Below are positions 35,740 to 45,593 of a DNA stretch of 64,000 nucleotides, piece by piece. The stretch lies in assembly GCF_014649035.1 (NCBI RefSeq), contig NZ_BMSG01000011.1, forward strand, positions 1 to 64,000, given 5' to 3'. The DNA is from Streptomyces sindenensis (GTDB lineage Bacteria; Actinomycetota; Actinomycetes; Streptomycetales; Streptomycetaceae). Both the position numbers and the translations under genes were made by a program. Position 1 is the stretch's first letter. Each line of letters starts with the position of its first letter. The notes beneath the pieces were generated by a model. It was not told where the DNA came from. It saw only the letters and a program-made list of their open reading frames with translations, and did not search any database.

Positions 35740-35844
35740 GGGTAGAGGGACACCAGAAATGCGACCGGCTTCGGAGGCGCCGCTTCACCGCAGGAACACG
35801 TATGGGCATCGGCAGCCATATGCCGAGAACGATGGAGGAGAACC

Positions 35845-36885
35845 ATGTCACCCCGGCTCGACGTAGCGCGTACCCAGAACGCGTCGTCGGCATGTCCTCA
35901 GGGACCGACCAATTCCGACTCCCCCGCCGCGAGAGCCGTCCCCGGCCCGCGCGCCGGCACCACCGGTACCCCTCGTACCACCGGCACCACCAGCACCACC
36001 TCAGACTTCTCCGGCGCTTCCGGTGAGAGCCTCGAAGGGTTCGGTGAGAACCTCGGAGGGGCCGGTGAGTCCCTCGAAGGACTCGAAGGGCTTCCCGAGA
36101 TACCGCCGTACGCCGAAGTGGGCGCTCTGGACGCCAGGGCCCTGTCGAAGACGCTCTTCGAGCGGCTGGAGTCCCTCGAAGAGGGCACCCACGAGTACAG
36201 CTACGTCCGCAACACCCTCGTCGAGCTGAACCTCGCGCTCGTCAAGTTCGCCGCCTCCCGGTTCCGCTCCCGCAGCGAGCCGATGGAGGACATCGTCCAG
36301 GTCGGCACCATCGGCCTGATCAAGGCGATCGACCGGTTCGAGCTGAGCCGCGGCGTGGAGTTCCCGACCTTCGCGATGCCGACGATCGTCGGCGAGATCA
36401 AGCGTTTCTTCCGTGACACCAGCTGGTCCGTGCGCGTACCGCGCCGGCTCCAGGAGCTGCGGCTCGACCTGGCCAAGGCGGGCGACGAGCTCTCCCAGCA
36501 GCTGGACCGCGCGCCCACCGTGGCGGAGCTGTCCGAGCGTCTCGGCATCACCCCGGACGAGGTCGTCGAGGGCATGTCCGCGAGCAACGCGTACACCGCC
36601 AGCTCGCTGGACGCCAAGCCCGAGGAGGACGAGGGCGAGGGCGCCCTCGCGGACCGCATCGGTTACGAGGACCACGGGCTCGAAGGCATCGAGTACGTCG
36701 AGTCGCTGAAGCCGCTGATCGCCGCGCTGCCCGCCCGGGACCGGATGATCCTCTCGCTCCGCTTCGTCAGCAACATGACGCAGTCGGAGATCGGTGAGGA
36801 GCTGAACATCTCGCAGATGCACGTCTCCCGGCTGCTCTCCCGCACGCTGACCAAGCTCCGCAAGGGTCTGACCCTGGAGGAGTGA
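35845..36885 (+). CDS. sigI: SigB/SigF-family RNA polymerase sigma factor
   Basis: 346 residues. The sigma-70 core starts near residue 100: region 2 VKFAASRFRSRSEPMEDIVQVGTIGLIKAIDRF, region 3 PRRLQELRLDLAKAGDELSQ and region 4 SLRFVSNMTQSEIGEELNISQMHVSRLLSRTL. These match the SigB/F/G group that directs stress and developmental genes. The first ~90 residues are unusual, with a Thr/Gly-rich stretch (GTTGTPRTTGTT) followed by repeats of GESLEGF/GENLGGA/GESLEGL. GGAGGAG precedes the ATG. Regulated by PrsI/ArsI, encoded divergently. The symbol follows recalled synteny with S. coelicolor sigI. Confidence 0.85.
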   Translation: MSPRLDVARTQNASSACPQGPTNSDSPAARAVPGPRAGTTGTPRTTGTTSTTSDFSGASGESLEGFGENLGGAGESLEGLEGLPEIPPYAEVGALDARALSKTLFERLESLEEGTHEYSYVRNTLVELNLALVKFAASRFRSRSEPMEDIVQVGTIGLIKAIDRFELSRGVEFPTFAMPTIVGEIKRFFRDTSWSVRVPRRLQELRLDLAKAGDELSQQLDRAPTVAELSERLGITPDEVVEGMSASNAYTASSLDAKPEEDEGEGALADRIGYEDHGLEGIEYVESLKPLIAALPARDRMILSLRFVSNMTQSEIGEELNISQMHVSRLLSRTLTKLRKGLTLEE

Positions 36886-36937
36886 CCCACCCGGCCCGCC
36901 GCCCCGCTACGGGGTCCAGGGGGAGCCGAGGAGCACC

Positions 36938-36980
36938 GCGGAAGGACCCGCCCCGGATCGCCGGGAGCGGGTCCTTCCGC
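36938..36980. terminator. Terminator between sigI and hutI
   Basis: A perfect 13-bp stem (36938-36950 with 36968-36980) with a 17-base loop, between two convergent genes. Its right arm is the first copy of the tandem repeat that follows. Confidence 0.75.
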
Positions 36981-37046
36981 GTGTGAGGGCGGGTCCTTCC
37001 GTGTGTGGGGGCCTGGTCCTTCCGCGTGTGGGGGCCGGTCCTTCCG
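36970..37046. repeat. 22-23-bp tandem repeat derived from a terminator arm
   Basis: GGTCCTTCCG recurs at 36970, 36992, 37015 and 37037, each followed by a GTGTGNGGG-like segment. It lies between the terminator stem and the end of hutI. Confidence 0.85.
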
Positions 37047-37069
37047 CCTGTGGGCCGCCGGGGCGCCCG

Positions 37070-38242
37070 TCACACCACCCGCTCTCCGCTCCGCCACACC
37101 GCGCTGACCAGCGGGACGCCTGGGCGGTAGGCGAGGTGAACGTGGCTCGGGGCGTCGAGGAGGACCAGGTCGGCGCGGGCACCGGGGGTGATCCGGCCGA
37201 TGTCGGTGCGGCGCAGGGCCGCGGCTCCGCCCGCGGTGGCGGACCAGATCGCCTCGTCCGGGGTCATCCCCATGTCGCGTACGGCCAGCGCGACGCAGAA
37301 CGGCATGGACGAGGTGAACGACGAGCCGGGGTTGCAGTCCGTGGAGAGCGCGACGGTGGCCCCGGCGTCGAGGAGGCGGCGGGCGTCGGGCCAGGCGGCG
37401 CGGGTGGAGAACTCCGCGCCCGGGAGCAGCGTGGCCACCGTGCGGCCCTGGCCGAGCGCGTCGACGTCCGCGTCGGTGAGGTGGGTGCAGTGGTCGGCCG
37501 ACGCCGCGTCGAGCTCGACGGCGAGCTGGACACCGGGGCCGTAGCTGAGCTGGTTGGCGTGGATGCGCGGGTGCAGCCCCTTGGCGCGGCCCGCGGTGAG
37601 GATGGCGCGGGCCTGGTCGCCGTCGAAGGCTCCCTGCTCGCAGAACACGTCGATCCAGCGGGCGTGCGGGGCGCAGGCCTCCAGCATCGGGCCGGTGACC
37701 AGGTCGACGTATCCGGCGGGGTCGTCGGCGTAGTCGGGGGACACGATGTGGGCGCCGAGGTAGGTGACCTCGTCGGTGTGGCGGCCCGCGATGCGCAGGG
37801 CGCGGGCCTCGTCCTCGACGGTGAGGCCGTAGCCGGACTTGGTCTCGAAGGTGGTGGTGCCCTGGCGCAGGGCCTCGGCGAGGTAGCGGGCGACGTTGGC
37901 GGACAGCTCCTCGTCGGTCGCGGCCCGGGTGGCGGCGACGGTGGTGCGGATGCCGCCCGCGCGGTAGGGCTGCCCGGACATGCGGGCGTTGAACTCCTGG
38001 GTGCGGTCGCCCGCGAAGACCAGGTGGGAGTGGGAGTCGACGAAGCCCGGGACGACCGCGCGGCCGGCCGCGTCGAGGACGTTGTCAGTGGCGGGTGCTT
38101 TGCTGGATTCACCGGTCCAGACGATGCGGTCGCCCTCGATGACGACGGCCGCGTCCTGGATCAGGCCCAGGGGGGTCCCGTTGCCGAGGGAGGGGTCATT
38201 GGTGACCAGGCTGGCGATGTGGGTGACGGCGGTGGTCGTCAT
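37070..38242 (-). CDS. hutI: Imidazolonepropionase
   Basis: 390 residues, amidohydrolase fold. [16 protein letters not shown] supplies the HxH metal site near residue 70, [14 protein letters not shown] the substrate loop, [10 protein letters not shown] the next His, and STDCNPGSS the Asp. The enzyme opens imidazolonepropionate to N-formimidoyl-glutamate, the third step of histidine breakdown. It is the last gene of the leftward hutU-M20-hutF-hutI group, with a 131-bp gap after hutF that holds a small tandem repeat. Confidence 0.94.
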   Translation of the reverse strand: MTTTAVTHIASLVTNDPSLGNGTPLGLIQDAAVVIEGDRIVWTGESSKAPATDNVLDAAGRAVVPGFVDSHSHLVFAGDRTQEFNARMSGQPYRAGGIRTTVAATRAATDEELSANVARYLAEALRQGTTTFETKSGYGLTVEDEARALRIAGRHTDEVTYLGAHIVSPDYADDPAGYVDLVTGPMLEACAPHARWIDVFCEQGAFDGDQARAILTAGRAKGLHPRIHANQLSYGPGVQLAVELDAASADHCTHLTDADVDALGQGRTVATLLPGAEFSTRAAWPDARRLLDAGATVALSTDCNPGSSFTSSMPFCVALAVRDMGMTPDEAIWSATAGGAAALRRTDIGRITPGARADLVLLDAPSHVHLAYRPGVPLVSAVWRSGERVV

Positions 38243-38290
38243 CTGGAGAGTGTTCTCCTTGCGTTCCGGGGGGTCTGGGGGTTCCCGGGG

Positions 38291-38344
38291 CTCCGCGCGG
38301 TCCCTGCGTTCCGGGCGGTCCCGGGGCTCCGGGCGGTCCCGGGT
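38291..38344. repeat. 18-bp tandem repeat between hutF and hutI
   Basis: Three copies of an 18-bp unit like CTCCGGGCGGTCCCGGGG. It lies in the transcribed spacer of the hut operon. Confidence 0.8.
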
Positions 38345-38373
38345 GAGTCGTGCGGAGGGGGCGCGTCCCGGGC

Positions 38374-39741
38374 TCAGCCGTGCAGGGCGGCGATGGCGGT
38401 CGCGAGCGCCCGGGGCACGTCCTCGACCTGTGTGTGACGGCCGTCCCGGACGATGTGCCGCCCCGCCACGACCGTGTGCCGCACATCAGCGGCGGAGGCG
38501 GCGAATACGGCGGTCTCCGCTGCCAGTCGGGGCACCGGTCCCGCCGTCCTGACGGAGTCCAGGGCGACGGTGGTCAGATCGGCGGGGGCGCCCGGCTCCA
38601 GGACGCCCGCGTCGGGGCGGCCCAGCGCGGCGTGCCCGTCGGCGGAGGCGGCCCTCAGCAGGGCGGCGGCCGTCCAGTGGCCCCGGATGTGGGTGCGCAG
38701 CCGCTCGTTGAGCTCCATCGCCCGGGCCTCCTCGAAGAGGTCGATCACGGCATGGCTGTCGCTGCCCAGCGAGAGCGGCGAGCCCGCCTTCTGGAGGGCG
38801 GTGGCGGGGCCGATGCCGTCGGCCAGGTCGCGTTCGGTGGTGGGGCACATGCAGGTGCCCGTCGCCGAGGAGCCCAGCAGCTCGATGTCCGCCTCGGTCA
38901 AGTGCGTGTTGTGGATGCCGGTGGTGCGCGGGCCGAGGACCCCGTGGTCGGCCAGCAGCCGGGTGGGGGTGCGGCCGTGGGCGGCCCGGCAGGCGTCGTT
39001 CTCCGCCGGCTGCTCGGAGAGGTGGACGTGGAGCGGGGCCTCCCGCTCCTCGGCCCACCGCGCCACGGTGGCCAGTTGGTCCGCCGGGACCGCCCGGACG
39101 GAGTGGATCGCCGCGCCGATCAGCGTGTGGTCGTCGCCCTTGAGGAGGGAGGCGCGCTCGGCCCAGGCCTCGGCGGTGGTGTCGGAGAAGCGCAGCTGGT
39201 GCCGGCCTGGCCGCTCGCCGAATCCGGCGGCGAGATAGGCGGTGTCCAGCAGGGTGATCCGGATCCCGGCCTCGGCGGCGGCCGCGATGAGCGCCTCGCC
39301 CATGGCGTTCGGGTTGGCGTAGGGGGTGCCGCCGGGGGCGTGGTGCAGATAGTGGAATTCGCCGACGGAGGTGATGCCGGCCAGGGCCATTTCGGCGTAC
39401 GTGGCGCGGGCCAGGTCGAAGTAGGTGTCCGGGGTGAGCCGGTCCGCCGTGCGGTACATCAGCTCGCGCCAGGTCCAGAAGGTCCCGGTGCCCACCTGGA
39501 CGGTGGCGCGCAGGGCCCGGTGGAAGGCGTGGGAGTGGGTGTTGGCGAGGCCGGGGAGGGTCAGGCCGCGCAGCGCGGTCGCGCCGGGCGGGGGTGTTTC
39601 GACCCCGGTCCTGATCCCGGCGATGCGGCCGTCCGCGACGTCCAGGGTGACACCCGGTTCGACGTGCGTGCCGAGCCAGGCGTGGTCCATCCAGTAGGTC
39701 GCGGTGACGGGTGCGCCCGTCGTCCGTTGTGTCAGCTGCAC
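38374..39741 (-). CDS. hutF: Formimidoylglutamate deiminase
   Basis: 455 residues. Amidohydrolase motifs: [15 protein letters not shown] (metal HxH), [20 protein letters not shown] and [11 protein letters not shown]. HutF deaminates N-formimidoyl-glutamate to N-formyl-glutamate. GTG 39741 makes a 10-bp overlap with the upstream amidohydrolase gene; GTG codons further in (for example [13 protein letters not shown]) are possible alternatives. It fits the pathway between hutI product and a formylglutamate hydrolase. Confidence 0.92.
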   Translation of the reverse strand: MQLTQRTTGAPVTATYWMDHAWLGTHVEPGVTLDVADGRIAGIRTGVETPPPGATALRGLTLPGLANTHSHAFHRALRATVQVGTGTFWTWRELMYRTADRLTPDTYFDLARATYAEMALAGITSVGEFHYLHHAPGGTPYANPNAMGEALIAAAAEAGIRITLLDTAYLAAGFGERPGRHQLRFSDTTAEAWAERASLLKGDDHTLIGAAIHSVRAVPADQLATVARWAEEREAPLHVHLSEQPAENDACRAAHGRTPTRLLADHGVLGPRTTGIHNTHLTEADIELLGSSATGTCMCPTTERDLADGIGPATALQKAGSPLSLGSDSHAVIDLFEEARAMELNERLRTHIRGHWTAAALLRAASADGHAALGRPDAGVLEPGAPADLTTVALDSVRTAGPVPRLAAETAVFAASAADVRHTVVAGRHIVRDGRHTQVEDVPRALATAIAALHG

Positions 39742-41042
39742 GCGAGACCTTCCAGTACGTCGGCGAGTGCCTCGACCCCGGCCGTGCAGTCGTCCTCGGC
39801 GGCGTGCTCGGCGGGTGAGTGCGAGATGCCGGTGGGGTTCCGTACGAAGAGCATGGCGGTGGGCACCGAGGCGGACAAAATACCCGCGTCGTGGCCCGCG
39901 CCGGTGCCGAGGACGGGAACGGGCCGCCCCGTGTCGCCGCCGCCCTCCAGGATCTTGGCCAGCTCGTCGCGCAGGGCGTGCTCGAACTCGACGACGGGCG
40001 TGAACGATTCGCGGACGACGTCGAGGTCGATCCCGGCCCGCTCGGCGTACTCCCGGGCGGCGCGCTCGACGCCGCTGACGACGGCGTCGAGGGTGGCCTG
40101 GTCGGCGGCGCGGGAGTCGAGCCAGCCGCGGACGAGGGAGGGGATGGCGTTGACCCCGTTGGGCTCGACCGCGATCTTGCCGAAGGTGGCGAGCGCGCCG
40201 GTCAGTTCGGCCTCGCGGCGGGCGGCGAGCACGGTCTCGGCGTACGTGAGCATCGGGTCGCGGCGGTCGACGAGCCGGGTGGTGCCCGCGTGGTTGGCCT
40301 CGCCCCGGAAGTCGAACCGCCAGCGGCCGTGCGGCCAGATGGCGGAGGCGATGCCGACGGGGTCGCCGGTCAGGTCGAGGGCGCGGCCCTGCTCGACGTG
40401 GAGTTCGACGAACGCGCCGATGCGGGCGAGGCGTTCCGGGTCGGGGCCGATGGTGCCGGGGTCGTATCCGGCCGCCTCCATGGCGGCGGGCAGGGTGGTC
40501 CCGTCCGCATCCCTCAGGCGGTGGGCGTCGGCGACGGCGAGCTGGCCGGCGGCGAGCCGGGACCCGACGCAGGCCAGGCCGAAGCGGGCCCCCTCCTCGT
40601 CACCGAAGTTGGTGACGGCCAGCGGTCGGGTGAACTCCACTCCCCTGCGGTGGAGTTCATCGAGCGCGGCGAAGGAGGAGACCACCCCGAGGGGGCCGTC
40701 GAAGGCCCCGCCGTCCGGGACGGAGTCCAGGTGGGAGCCGGTGACGACGGCATCCCCGGCCAGGGGGTCGCCGAGCCAGGCCCACTGGTTGCCGTTGCGG
40801 TCGGTCTCGTACGCGAGCCCGCGCGCCTCGGCCTGCGCGCGGAACCAGGCCCGGCAGTCGAGGTCGGCCGCCGACCAGGCGTAGCGCCGGTAGCCGCCGC
40901 TGTCGGGGTGGCGTCCGACGGGAGCCAGCTCCCGCCACATCGAGAGGAAGGAGTCCCCGGCGCGCCACGGCTGCCGCCCCGGGGCGGGAGGGGTGGGCCC
41001 GGCCGCGCCGGCCGGGCCCTGCCCCGAGGTGCCCGTGGGCAT
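39732..41042 (-). CDS. M20-family Zn amidohydrolase (allantoate/N-carbamoyl-amino-acid hydrolase type)
   Basis: 436 residues. Metal and substrate residues of the AllC/hydantoinase-C group are present: TGSHLDSVPDGGAFDGPLG, TNFGDEEGARFG, FVELHVEQGRALD, FRGEANHAGTT and GAGHDAGILS. The group cleaves N-carbamoyl or allantoate substrates. It sits between hutU and hutF, overlapping the first by one base (TGATG) and the second by ten. Since HutF makes N-formyl-glutamate and no hutG is here, this enzyme may do the deformylation; this is inference from position. Confidence 0.85.
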   Translation of the reverse strand: MPTGTSGQGPAGAAGPTPPAPGRQPWRAGDSFLSMWRELAPVGRHPDSGGYRRYAWSAADLDCRAWFRAQAEARGLAYETDRNGNQWAWLGDPLAGDAVVTGSHLDSVPDGGAFDGPLGVVSSFAALDELHRRGVEFTRPLAVTNFGDEEGARFGLACVGSRLAAGQLAVADAHRLRDADGTTLPAAMEAAGYDPGTIGPDPERLARIGAFVELHVEQGRALDLTGDPVGIASAIWPHGRWRFDFRGEANHAGTTRLVDRRDPMLTYAETVLAARREAELTGALATFGKIAVEPNGVNAIPSLVRGWLDSRAADQATLDAVVSGVERAAREYAERAGIDLDVVRESFTPVVEFEHALRDELAKILEGGGDTGRPVPVLGTGAGHDAGILSASVPTAMLFVRNPTGISHSPAEHAAEDDCTAGVEALADVLEGLACS

Positions 41043-42700
41043 CAGTTGCCCTCCGTCATCGGCACGCGTACGCCCTTGTCCGCGGCGACGGTCTCCGCGA
41101 TGTCGTAGCCGGCGTCGACATGGCGGATGACGCCCATGCCGGGGTCGTTCGTCAGGACGCGGCGGATCTTCTCGCCGGCCAGCTTCGTGCCGTCGGCGAC
41201 GGAGACCTGGCCCGCGTGGATGGAGCGGCCCATGCCGACGCCGCCGCCGTGGTGGAGGGAGACCCAGGAGGCGCCGGAGGCGACGTTGACCATGGCGTTG
41301 AGCAGCGGCCAGTCGGCGATGGCGTCGGAGCCGTCGAGCATGGCCTCGGTCTCGCGGTACGGGGAGGCGACGGAGCCGCAGTCGAGGTGGTCGCGGCCGA
41401 TGGCCAGCGGGGCGGCCAGTTCGCCGCTCGCGACCATGTCGTTGAAGCGCTCGCCGGCCTTGTCGCGCTCGCCGTAGCCGAGCCAGCAGATCCGGGCGGG
41501 CAGCCCCTGGAAGTGGACGCGCTCGCCGGCCATCTTGATCCAGCGGTGCAGCGACTCGTTCTCCGGGAAGAGGTCCAGGATCGCCTTGTCCGTCTTGTGG
41601 ATGTCGGAGGCCTCGCCGGAGAGGGCCGCCCAGCGGAAGGGGCCCTTGCCCTCGCAGAAGAGGGGGCGGATGTAGGCGGGGACGAAGCCGGGGAAGTCGA
41701 AGGCGCGGTCGTACCCGGCGAGCTGGGCCTCGCCGCGGATGGAGTTGCCGTAGTCGAAGACCTCGGCGCCGGCGTCCATGAAGCCGACCATGGCCTCGAC
41801 GTGGCGGGCCATCGACTCGCGGGCGCGCCGGGTGAAGTCGGCGGGCTTCTCGGCGGCGAGGGTGGCCATGTCGTCGAAGTCGACGCCGAGCGGCAGGTAG
41901 GCCAGCGGATCGTGGGCGCTGGTCTGGTCGGTGACGATGTCGATCGGCGCGCCCTCGGCGAGCATCCGGGGCAGCAGTTCGGCCGCGTTGCCGAGGAGGC
42001 CGATGGAGAGGGGCTTGCGCCGGTCGCGGGCCTCGATGGCGAGCTGGAGGGCGTGCTCCGGGCTGTCGGCCCTCACGTCCAGATAGCGGTGCTCGATGCG
42101 GCGCTCGATGGCGCGCGGGTCGACGTCGATGCAGATCGCGACGCCGTCGTTCATGGTGACGGCGAGGGGCTGGGCGCCGCCCATGCCGCCGAGACCGGCG
42201 GTCAGGGTGATCGTCCCGGCCAGCGTCCCGCCGAACTTCTTCGCGGCGACGGCGGCGAAGGTCTCGTAGGTGCCCTGGAGGATGCCCTGGGTGCCGATGT
42301 AGATCCAGGACCCGGCGGTCATCTGGCCGTACATGGTCAGACCCAGCTGCTCCAGGCGGCGGAACTCCTCCCAGTTGGCCCAGTCGCCGACCAGGTTGGA
42401 GTTGGCGATGAGCACGCGCGGCGCCCACTCGTGGGTCTGCATGACACCGACCGGCCGCCCGGACTGGACGAGCATCGTCTCGTCCTGCTTGAGCGTCTGG
42501 AGGGTGCGGACCATCGCGTCGAACGAGCGCCAGTCGCGGGCCGCCTTCCCGGTGCCGCCGTAGACGACGAGCTTGTCGGGGTGCTCGGCGACCTCGGGGT
42601 CCAGGTTGTTCTGCAGCATGCGCAGGGCGGCTTCCTGCTGCCATCCCCGGGCGGTCAGTGCGCTGCCGCGCGGTGCCCGTACGGGGCGGGGTCCTGACAT
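41042..42700 (-). CDS. hutU: Urocanate hydratase
   Basis: 552 residues, full length for the family. [11 protein letters not shown] at the start, [13 protein letters not shown], the NAD-binding [23 protein letters not shown], and the family signature region [16 protein letters not shown]. It hydrates urocanate to imidazolonepropionate with tightly bound NAD. ATG 42700 follows GGAGG. First gene of the hut group, and divergent from an amino-acid permease with an inverted repeat in the gap. Histidine ammonia-lyase (hutH) is not in the window. Confidence 0.95.
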   Translation of the reverse strand: MSGPRPVRAPRGSALTARGWQQEAALRMLQNNLDPEVAEHPDKLVVYGGTGKAARDWRSFDAMVRTLQTLKQDETMLVQSGRPVGVMQTHEWAPRVLIANSNLVGDWANWEEFRRLEQLGLTMYGQMTAGSWIYIGTQGILQGTYETFAAVAAKKFGGTLAGTITLTAGLGGMGGAQPLAVTMNDGVAICIDVDPRAIERRIEHRYLDVRADSPEHALQLAIEARDRRKPLSIGLLGNAAELLPRMLAEGAPIDIVTDQTSAHDPLAYLPLGVDFDDMATLAAEKPADFTRRARESMARHVEAMVGFMDAGAEVFDYGNSIRGEAQLAGYDRAFDFPGFVPAYIRPLFCEGKGPFRWAALSGEASDIHKTDKAILDLFPENESLHRWIKMAGERVHFQGLPARICWLGYGERDKAGERFNDMVASGELAAPLAIGRDHLDCGSVASPYRETEAMLDGSDAIADWPLLNAMVNVASGASWVSLHHGGGVGMGRSIHAGQVSVADGTKLAGEKIRRVLTNDPGMGVIRHVDAGYDIAETVAADKGVRVPMTEGN

Positions 42701-42727
42701 GGCGGTGCCTCCTCGCGACGGTGGAAA

Positions 42728-42756
42728 ACTATTCACATCCTGATGCTCTGAATAGT
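42728..42756. promoter_or_regulatory. Inverted repeat in the hutU-permease divergent promoter
   Basis: ACTATTCA (42728-42735), 13 bases, TGAATAGT (42749-42756): perfect 8-bp arms in an AT-rich patch 28 bp from hutU and 83 bp from the permease start. Each arm also resembles a -10 element (GAATAGT) for one direction, so a bound protein would block both promoters. Confidence 0.65.
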
Positions 42757-42838
42757 CGTAGTCAACAGGTGCGGTTCGCGTCGCGATCGGGAAGACGTGT
42801 TTCCCACCCCCGCACCAGCGGCCGCCCCGGAGGCACCG

Positions 42839-44224
42839 ATGAGCACTCCCGACCCACCCGCAAGCGCCCGGCCGACCGGGAAGGACGGCGGATCGCCGCC
42901 GCTCAAGCGGGCCCTCGGCCCCAAGCTGCTGGTCCTCTTCGTCATCGGCGACATCCTCGGCACCGGCATCTACGCCACCACCGGAGACGTGGCGGGCAAG
43001 ATCGGCGGCGCGCTGTGGCTGCCGTTCGCGATCGGCTTCGTCGTCGCGCTGCTGACGGCGGCCTCGTACGTGGAGCTGGTCGGCAAGTACCCGAAGGCGG
43101 CCGGGGCCGCGCTCTACACCCAGAAGGCGTTCAAGGTCCCCTTCCTGACCTTCGTCGTGGCCTTCATGGTCATGTGCTCGGGCCTCTCCTCGGCGAGCGC
43201 GGCGGCACGGGCGTTCAGCGGCGACTATCTGGGCGAGTTCACCGACGCCGTGCCGCCGACCCTGATCGCGGTCCTGTTCGTCCTCGCCCTGGCCGCGATC
43301 AACCTGCGCGGGGTCGCCGAGTCGGTCAAGGCGAACGTGGTCCTGACCCTGGTCGAGGTCAGCGGGCTCGCGGTGATCCTCGCGATCGGCGCGTACGCCG
43401 TCCTCAGCGGCGAGGGCGAACCCTCCCGGCTGACCCAGATCGAGACCGGCGGCACCGGATACGCCCTGCTCACCGGCGTCCTCGGCGCCACCGCGCTCGG
43501 CTTCTTCGCTTTCGTCGGTTTCGAGGACTCGGTGAACATGGCCGAGGAGACCAAGAACCCGGCCCGGAACTTCCCCCGCGCCATCTTCATCGGCGTGGGC
43601 GTCACCGGCACCATCTACGTCCTGGTCGCCCTGATCTCCTCACTCCTGGTCGACTCCCGCACCCTGTCGGGGTCCAGCGGCCCGCTGCTGGAGGTGGTGA
43701 AGGCCGGGGGCGTCGATTTCCCGCCGAAACTCTTCGCGCTGATCGCGCTGTTCGCCGTCACCAACTCGGCGCTGATCAACATCATGATGGCCTCGCGGCT
43801 CTGCTACGGCATGGCCAACGAGCGCATCCTGCCGCCCGCGATGGGCAAGGTACTGGCCGGCCGGCGCACCCCCTGGGTCGGGATCGTCTTCGTCTCCGCC
43901 CTGGCGATCGGCCTGGTCTCCACCGGCGAGATCGAAGGGCTCGGCGACACCACCTCGTTCCTGCTGCTCTGCGTCTTCGCCGTGGTCAACATCGCCGTGC
44001 TGGTGCTGCGCGGGGACCCGGTGGACCACCCCCACTTCCGTACGCCCACGGCGCTTCCGGTGCTCGGCGCGCTCACCTCGCTGATCCTGGCGAGCCCGCT
44101 CGCCGACCGGGGCTCCGACGTGTACGTGCGCGCCGGAGTCCTGCTGCTCATCGGGATCGGGCTCTGGGTGCTCAACAGGGCGGTGATGACCGCCCGCGAG
44201 AGGTCCGGCGCCGACGCCCCCTGA
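42839..44224 (+). CDS. APC-superfamily amino-acid permease
   Basis: 461 residues with about 12 membrane segments. The first has the APC signature [19 protein letters not shown], segment 6 has [29 protein letters not shown], and [14 protein letters not shown] follows segment 8. It imports an amino acid or related cation. Divergent transcription from hutU with a shared operator-like repeat makes histidine or urocanate a candidate substrate. GGAGG precedes ATG 42839. Confidence 0.88.
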   Translation: MSTPDPPASARPTGKDGGSPPLKRALGPKLLVLFVIGDILGTGIYATTGDVAGKIGGALWLPFAIGFVVALLTAASYVELVGKYPKAAGAALYTQKAFKVPFLTFVVAFMVMCSGLSSASAAARAFSGDYLGEFTDAVPPTLIAVLFVLALAAINLRGVAESVKANVVLTLVEVSGLAVILAIGAYAVLSGEGEPSRLTQIETGGTGYALLTGVLGATALGFFAFVGFEDSVNMAEETKNPARNFPRAIFIGVGVTGTIYVLVALISSLLVDSRTLSGSSGPLLEVVKAGGVDFPPKLFALIALFAVTNSALINIMMASRLCYGMANERILPPAMGKVLAGRRTPWVGIVFVSALAIGLVSTGEIEGLGDTTSFLLLCVFAVVNIAVLVLRGDPVDHPHFRTPTALPVLGALTSLILASPLADRGSDVYVRAGVLLLIGIGLWVLNRAVMTARERSGADAP

Positions 44225-44382
44225 CCGGACATCACAGCGCCCCCCGGCCACCACATTTCAGCCGCCCCTTTACACCCCGGAGGGCATGTACCAAAGGAAA
44301 ATGCCAGAACCTCCACCAGGCGTGAGCACGATGCGTAGCCTCTGCGTTACAGCCGTACGCCACGTCGGGAGGGGAAATCCGC

Positions 44383-44790
44383 GTGCCCGGAATCGACGAG
44401 TGCCTGCTCGAAGTCATGAGGCTGCCCGGTGCCCGGGGCGCCTCGGTGGTCGACTGGACGAGCGGTCTCGCCCTCGGCACCATCGGGGACTCCCCCAACG
44501 GCGACCACGAGGCGACCGCCGCCGAGACCGCGGAGGTCGCCCGGATGACCGCCGAACAGCCCGCCTTCGCCCGCCTCGGCGCCGAGGGCGAACGGACCGC
44601 GGAGCCACCGAGCACGCCCGTCGAGGACGTCATCGTCACCACCCATGACGGATACCACATGCTCCGATTCGTGGAGACGGCATTCGACAGCAGCGTCTTC
44701 CTGCACCTCTGGATGGACCGCTCGGCGGGCAACCTCGCGCTCGCCCGGAGGCGGCTCGGTGAGCTGGCCGAGCGGCTGGTGCTGGCATGA
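44383..44790 (+). CDS. Roadblock/LC7-like protein
   Basis: 135 residues, soluble. The sequence starts MPGIDECLLEVMRLPGARGASVVDWTSGLALGTIG and ends with a helix LALARRRLGELAERLVL. It is paralogous to the last gene of the operon ([20 protein letters not shown]), although less canonical as a roadblock protein. Roadblock proteins of bacteria dimerise and act with Ras-like G proteins (MglB-MglA, conservons). GTG 44383 follows GGGAGGGG. It overlaps the next gene by ATGA. Confidence 0.65.
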   Translation: MPGIDECLLEVMRLPGARGASVVDWTSGLALGTIGDSPNGDHEATAAETAEVARMTAEQPAFARLGAEGERTAEPPSTPVEDVIVTTHDGYHMLRFVETAFDSSVFLHLWMDRSAGNLALARRRLGELAERLVLA

Positions 44791-45593
44791 GCGCGATAGC
44801 CGCCGACCCCGACGCACCCGCGACGGACCGGCTGCCGGTCCTCTCCCCGATGCTCCAGCGCCTGGCCGCCGAGCGCGCCACCGGCGCCCTGATGCGCGAC
44901 CGCGGCACGCTCTACCTCGCCGACGGCCAGGTCGTGCACGCCGAGAGCCCCGCCACCCCCGGCATCGACGTCCTGCTCACCACCGGTGGAACCCTGCGGC
45001 ACGAGGGCTGGTGGGACGCGGTGGCGCAGGCCGGGGCGGGCCGCCGGGTCGGCCGCTATCTGGTGGACAGCGGTCATGTGCCGGGCGGCGCGCTGGAGTT
45101 GTGCCATCTGGGCGCGCTGTACGACGCCGCGTTCTTCGCCCTCGCCCCGACCGGGACGCCCGCCCGCTTCCGTTACGGGGTGGCGCACTGGATCGGTCCG
45201 GTGCGGCCCGTGCCGGTGGCCGCCGTGGAACGCGAGACGCTGCGCAGACGCGAGTTCCTGGACCGGATCTGGCCCGATCCCGCCTGCGACAGCGCCCCGC
45301 TCCTGCGGACGGCCCACGGGCCAGACGCCCCGGTCCCGGCCCGGCAACGCCGGCTCCTGGAGCTGGTCGACGGGGTCCGTACGGCCTCGGACATCGCGCA
45401 GGCCCTGGGCCGCTCCGCGTTCCACATCCTGGTCGACCTGCGACGGCTCGCCGCGGCCGGTCTGGTGGCGGCGGTCCGCGCCCAGCCCCTGCCGGCCGCC
45501 GCGACGCCGCGCCGGATCCCACTCCCCGAGGTGACGGCCGACCCCGATATCGCCCTGCTGCGCCGACTCCGAGACGCATTGGAGGCCCTGTGA
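44787..45593 (+). CDS. PATAN/DUF4388-like protein with C-terminal winged helix
   Basis: 268 residues. The N-terminal half contains ATGALMRDRGTLYLADGQVVHAESP, the PATAN (DUF4388) pattern in which a strand-loop-strand is followed by GxIVHA. A central segment (GRYLVDSGHVPGGALELCHLGALYDAAFFAL) completes that domain. The last third (RRLLELVDGVRTASDIAQALG...LVDLRRLAAAGLVA) reads as a winged helix. PATAN domains occur in receiver and roadblock-associated signalling proteins. ATGA with the preceding gene and GTGA with the next show tight coupling. Confidence 0.65.
   Translation: MSAIAADPDAPATDRLPVLSPMLQRLAAERATGALMRDRGTLYLADGQVVHAESPATPGIDVLLTTGGTLRHEGWWDAVAQAGAGRRVGRYLVDSGHVPGGALELCHLGALYDAAFFALAPTGTPARFRYGVAHWIGPVRPVPVAAVERETLRRREFLDRIWPDPACDSAPLLRTAHGPDAPVPARQRRLLELVDGVRTASDIAQALGRSAFHILVDLRRLAAAGLVAAVRAQPLPAAATPRRIPLPEVTADPDIALLRRLRDALEAL

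Noticed and set aside
36970..37046. CRISPR-like array
   Set aside because: Repeats are adjacent without unique spacers of constant length, and no cas genes are near. It is a tandem repeat.
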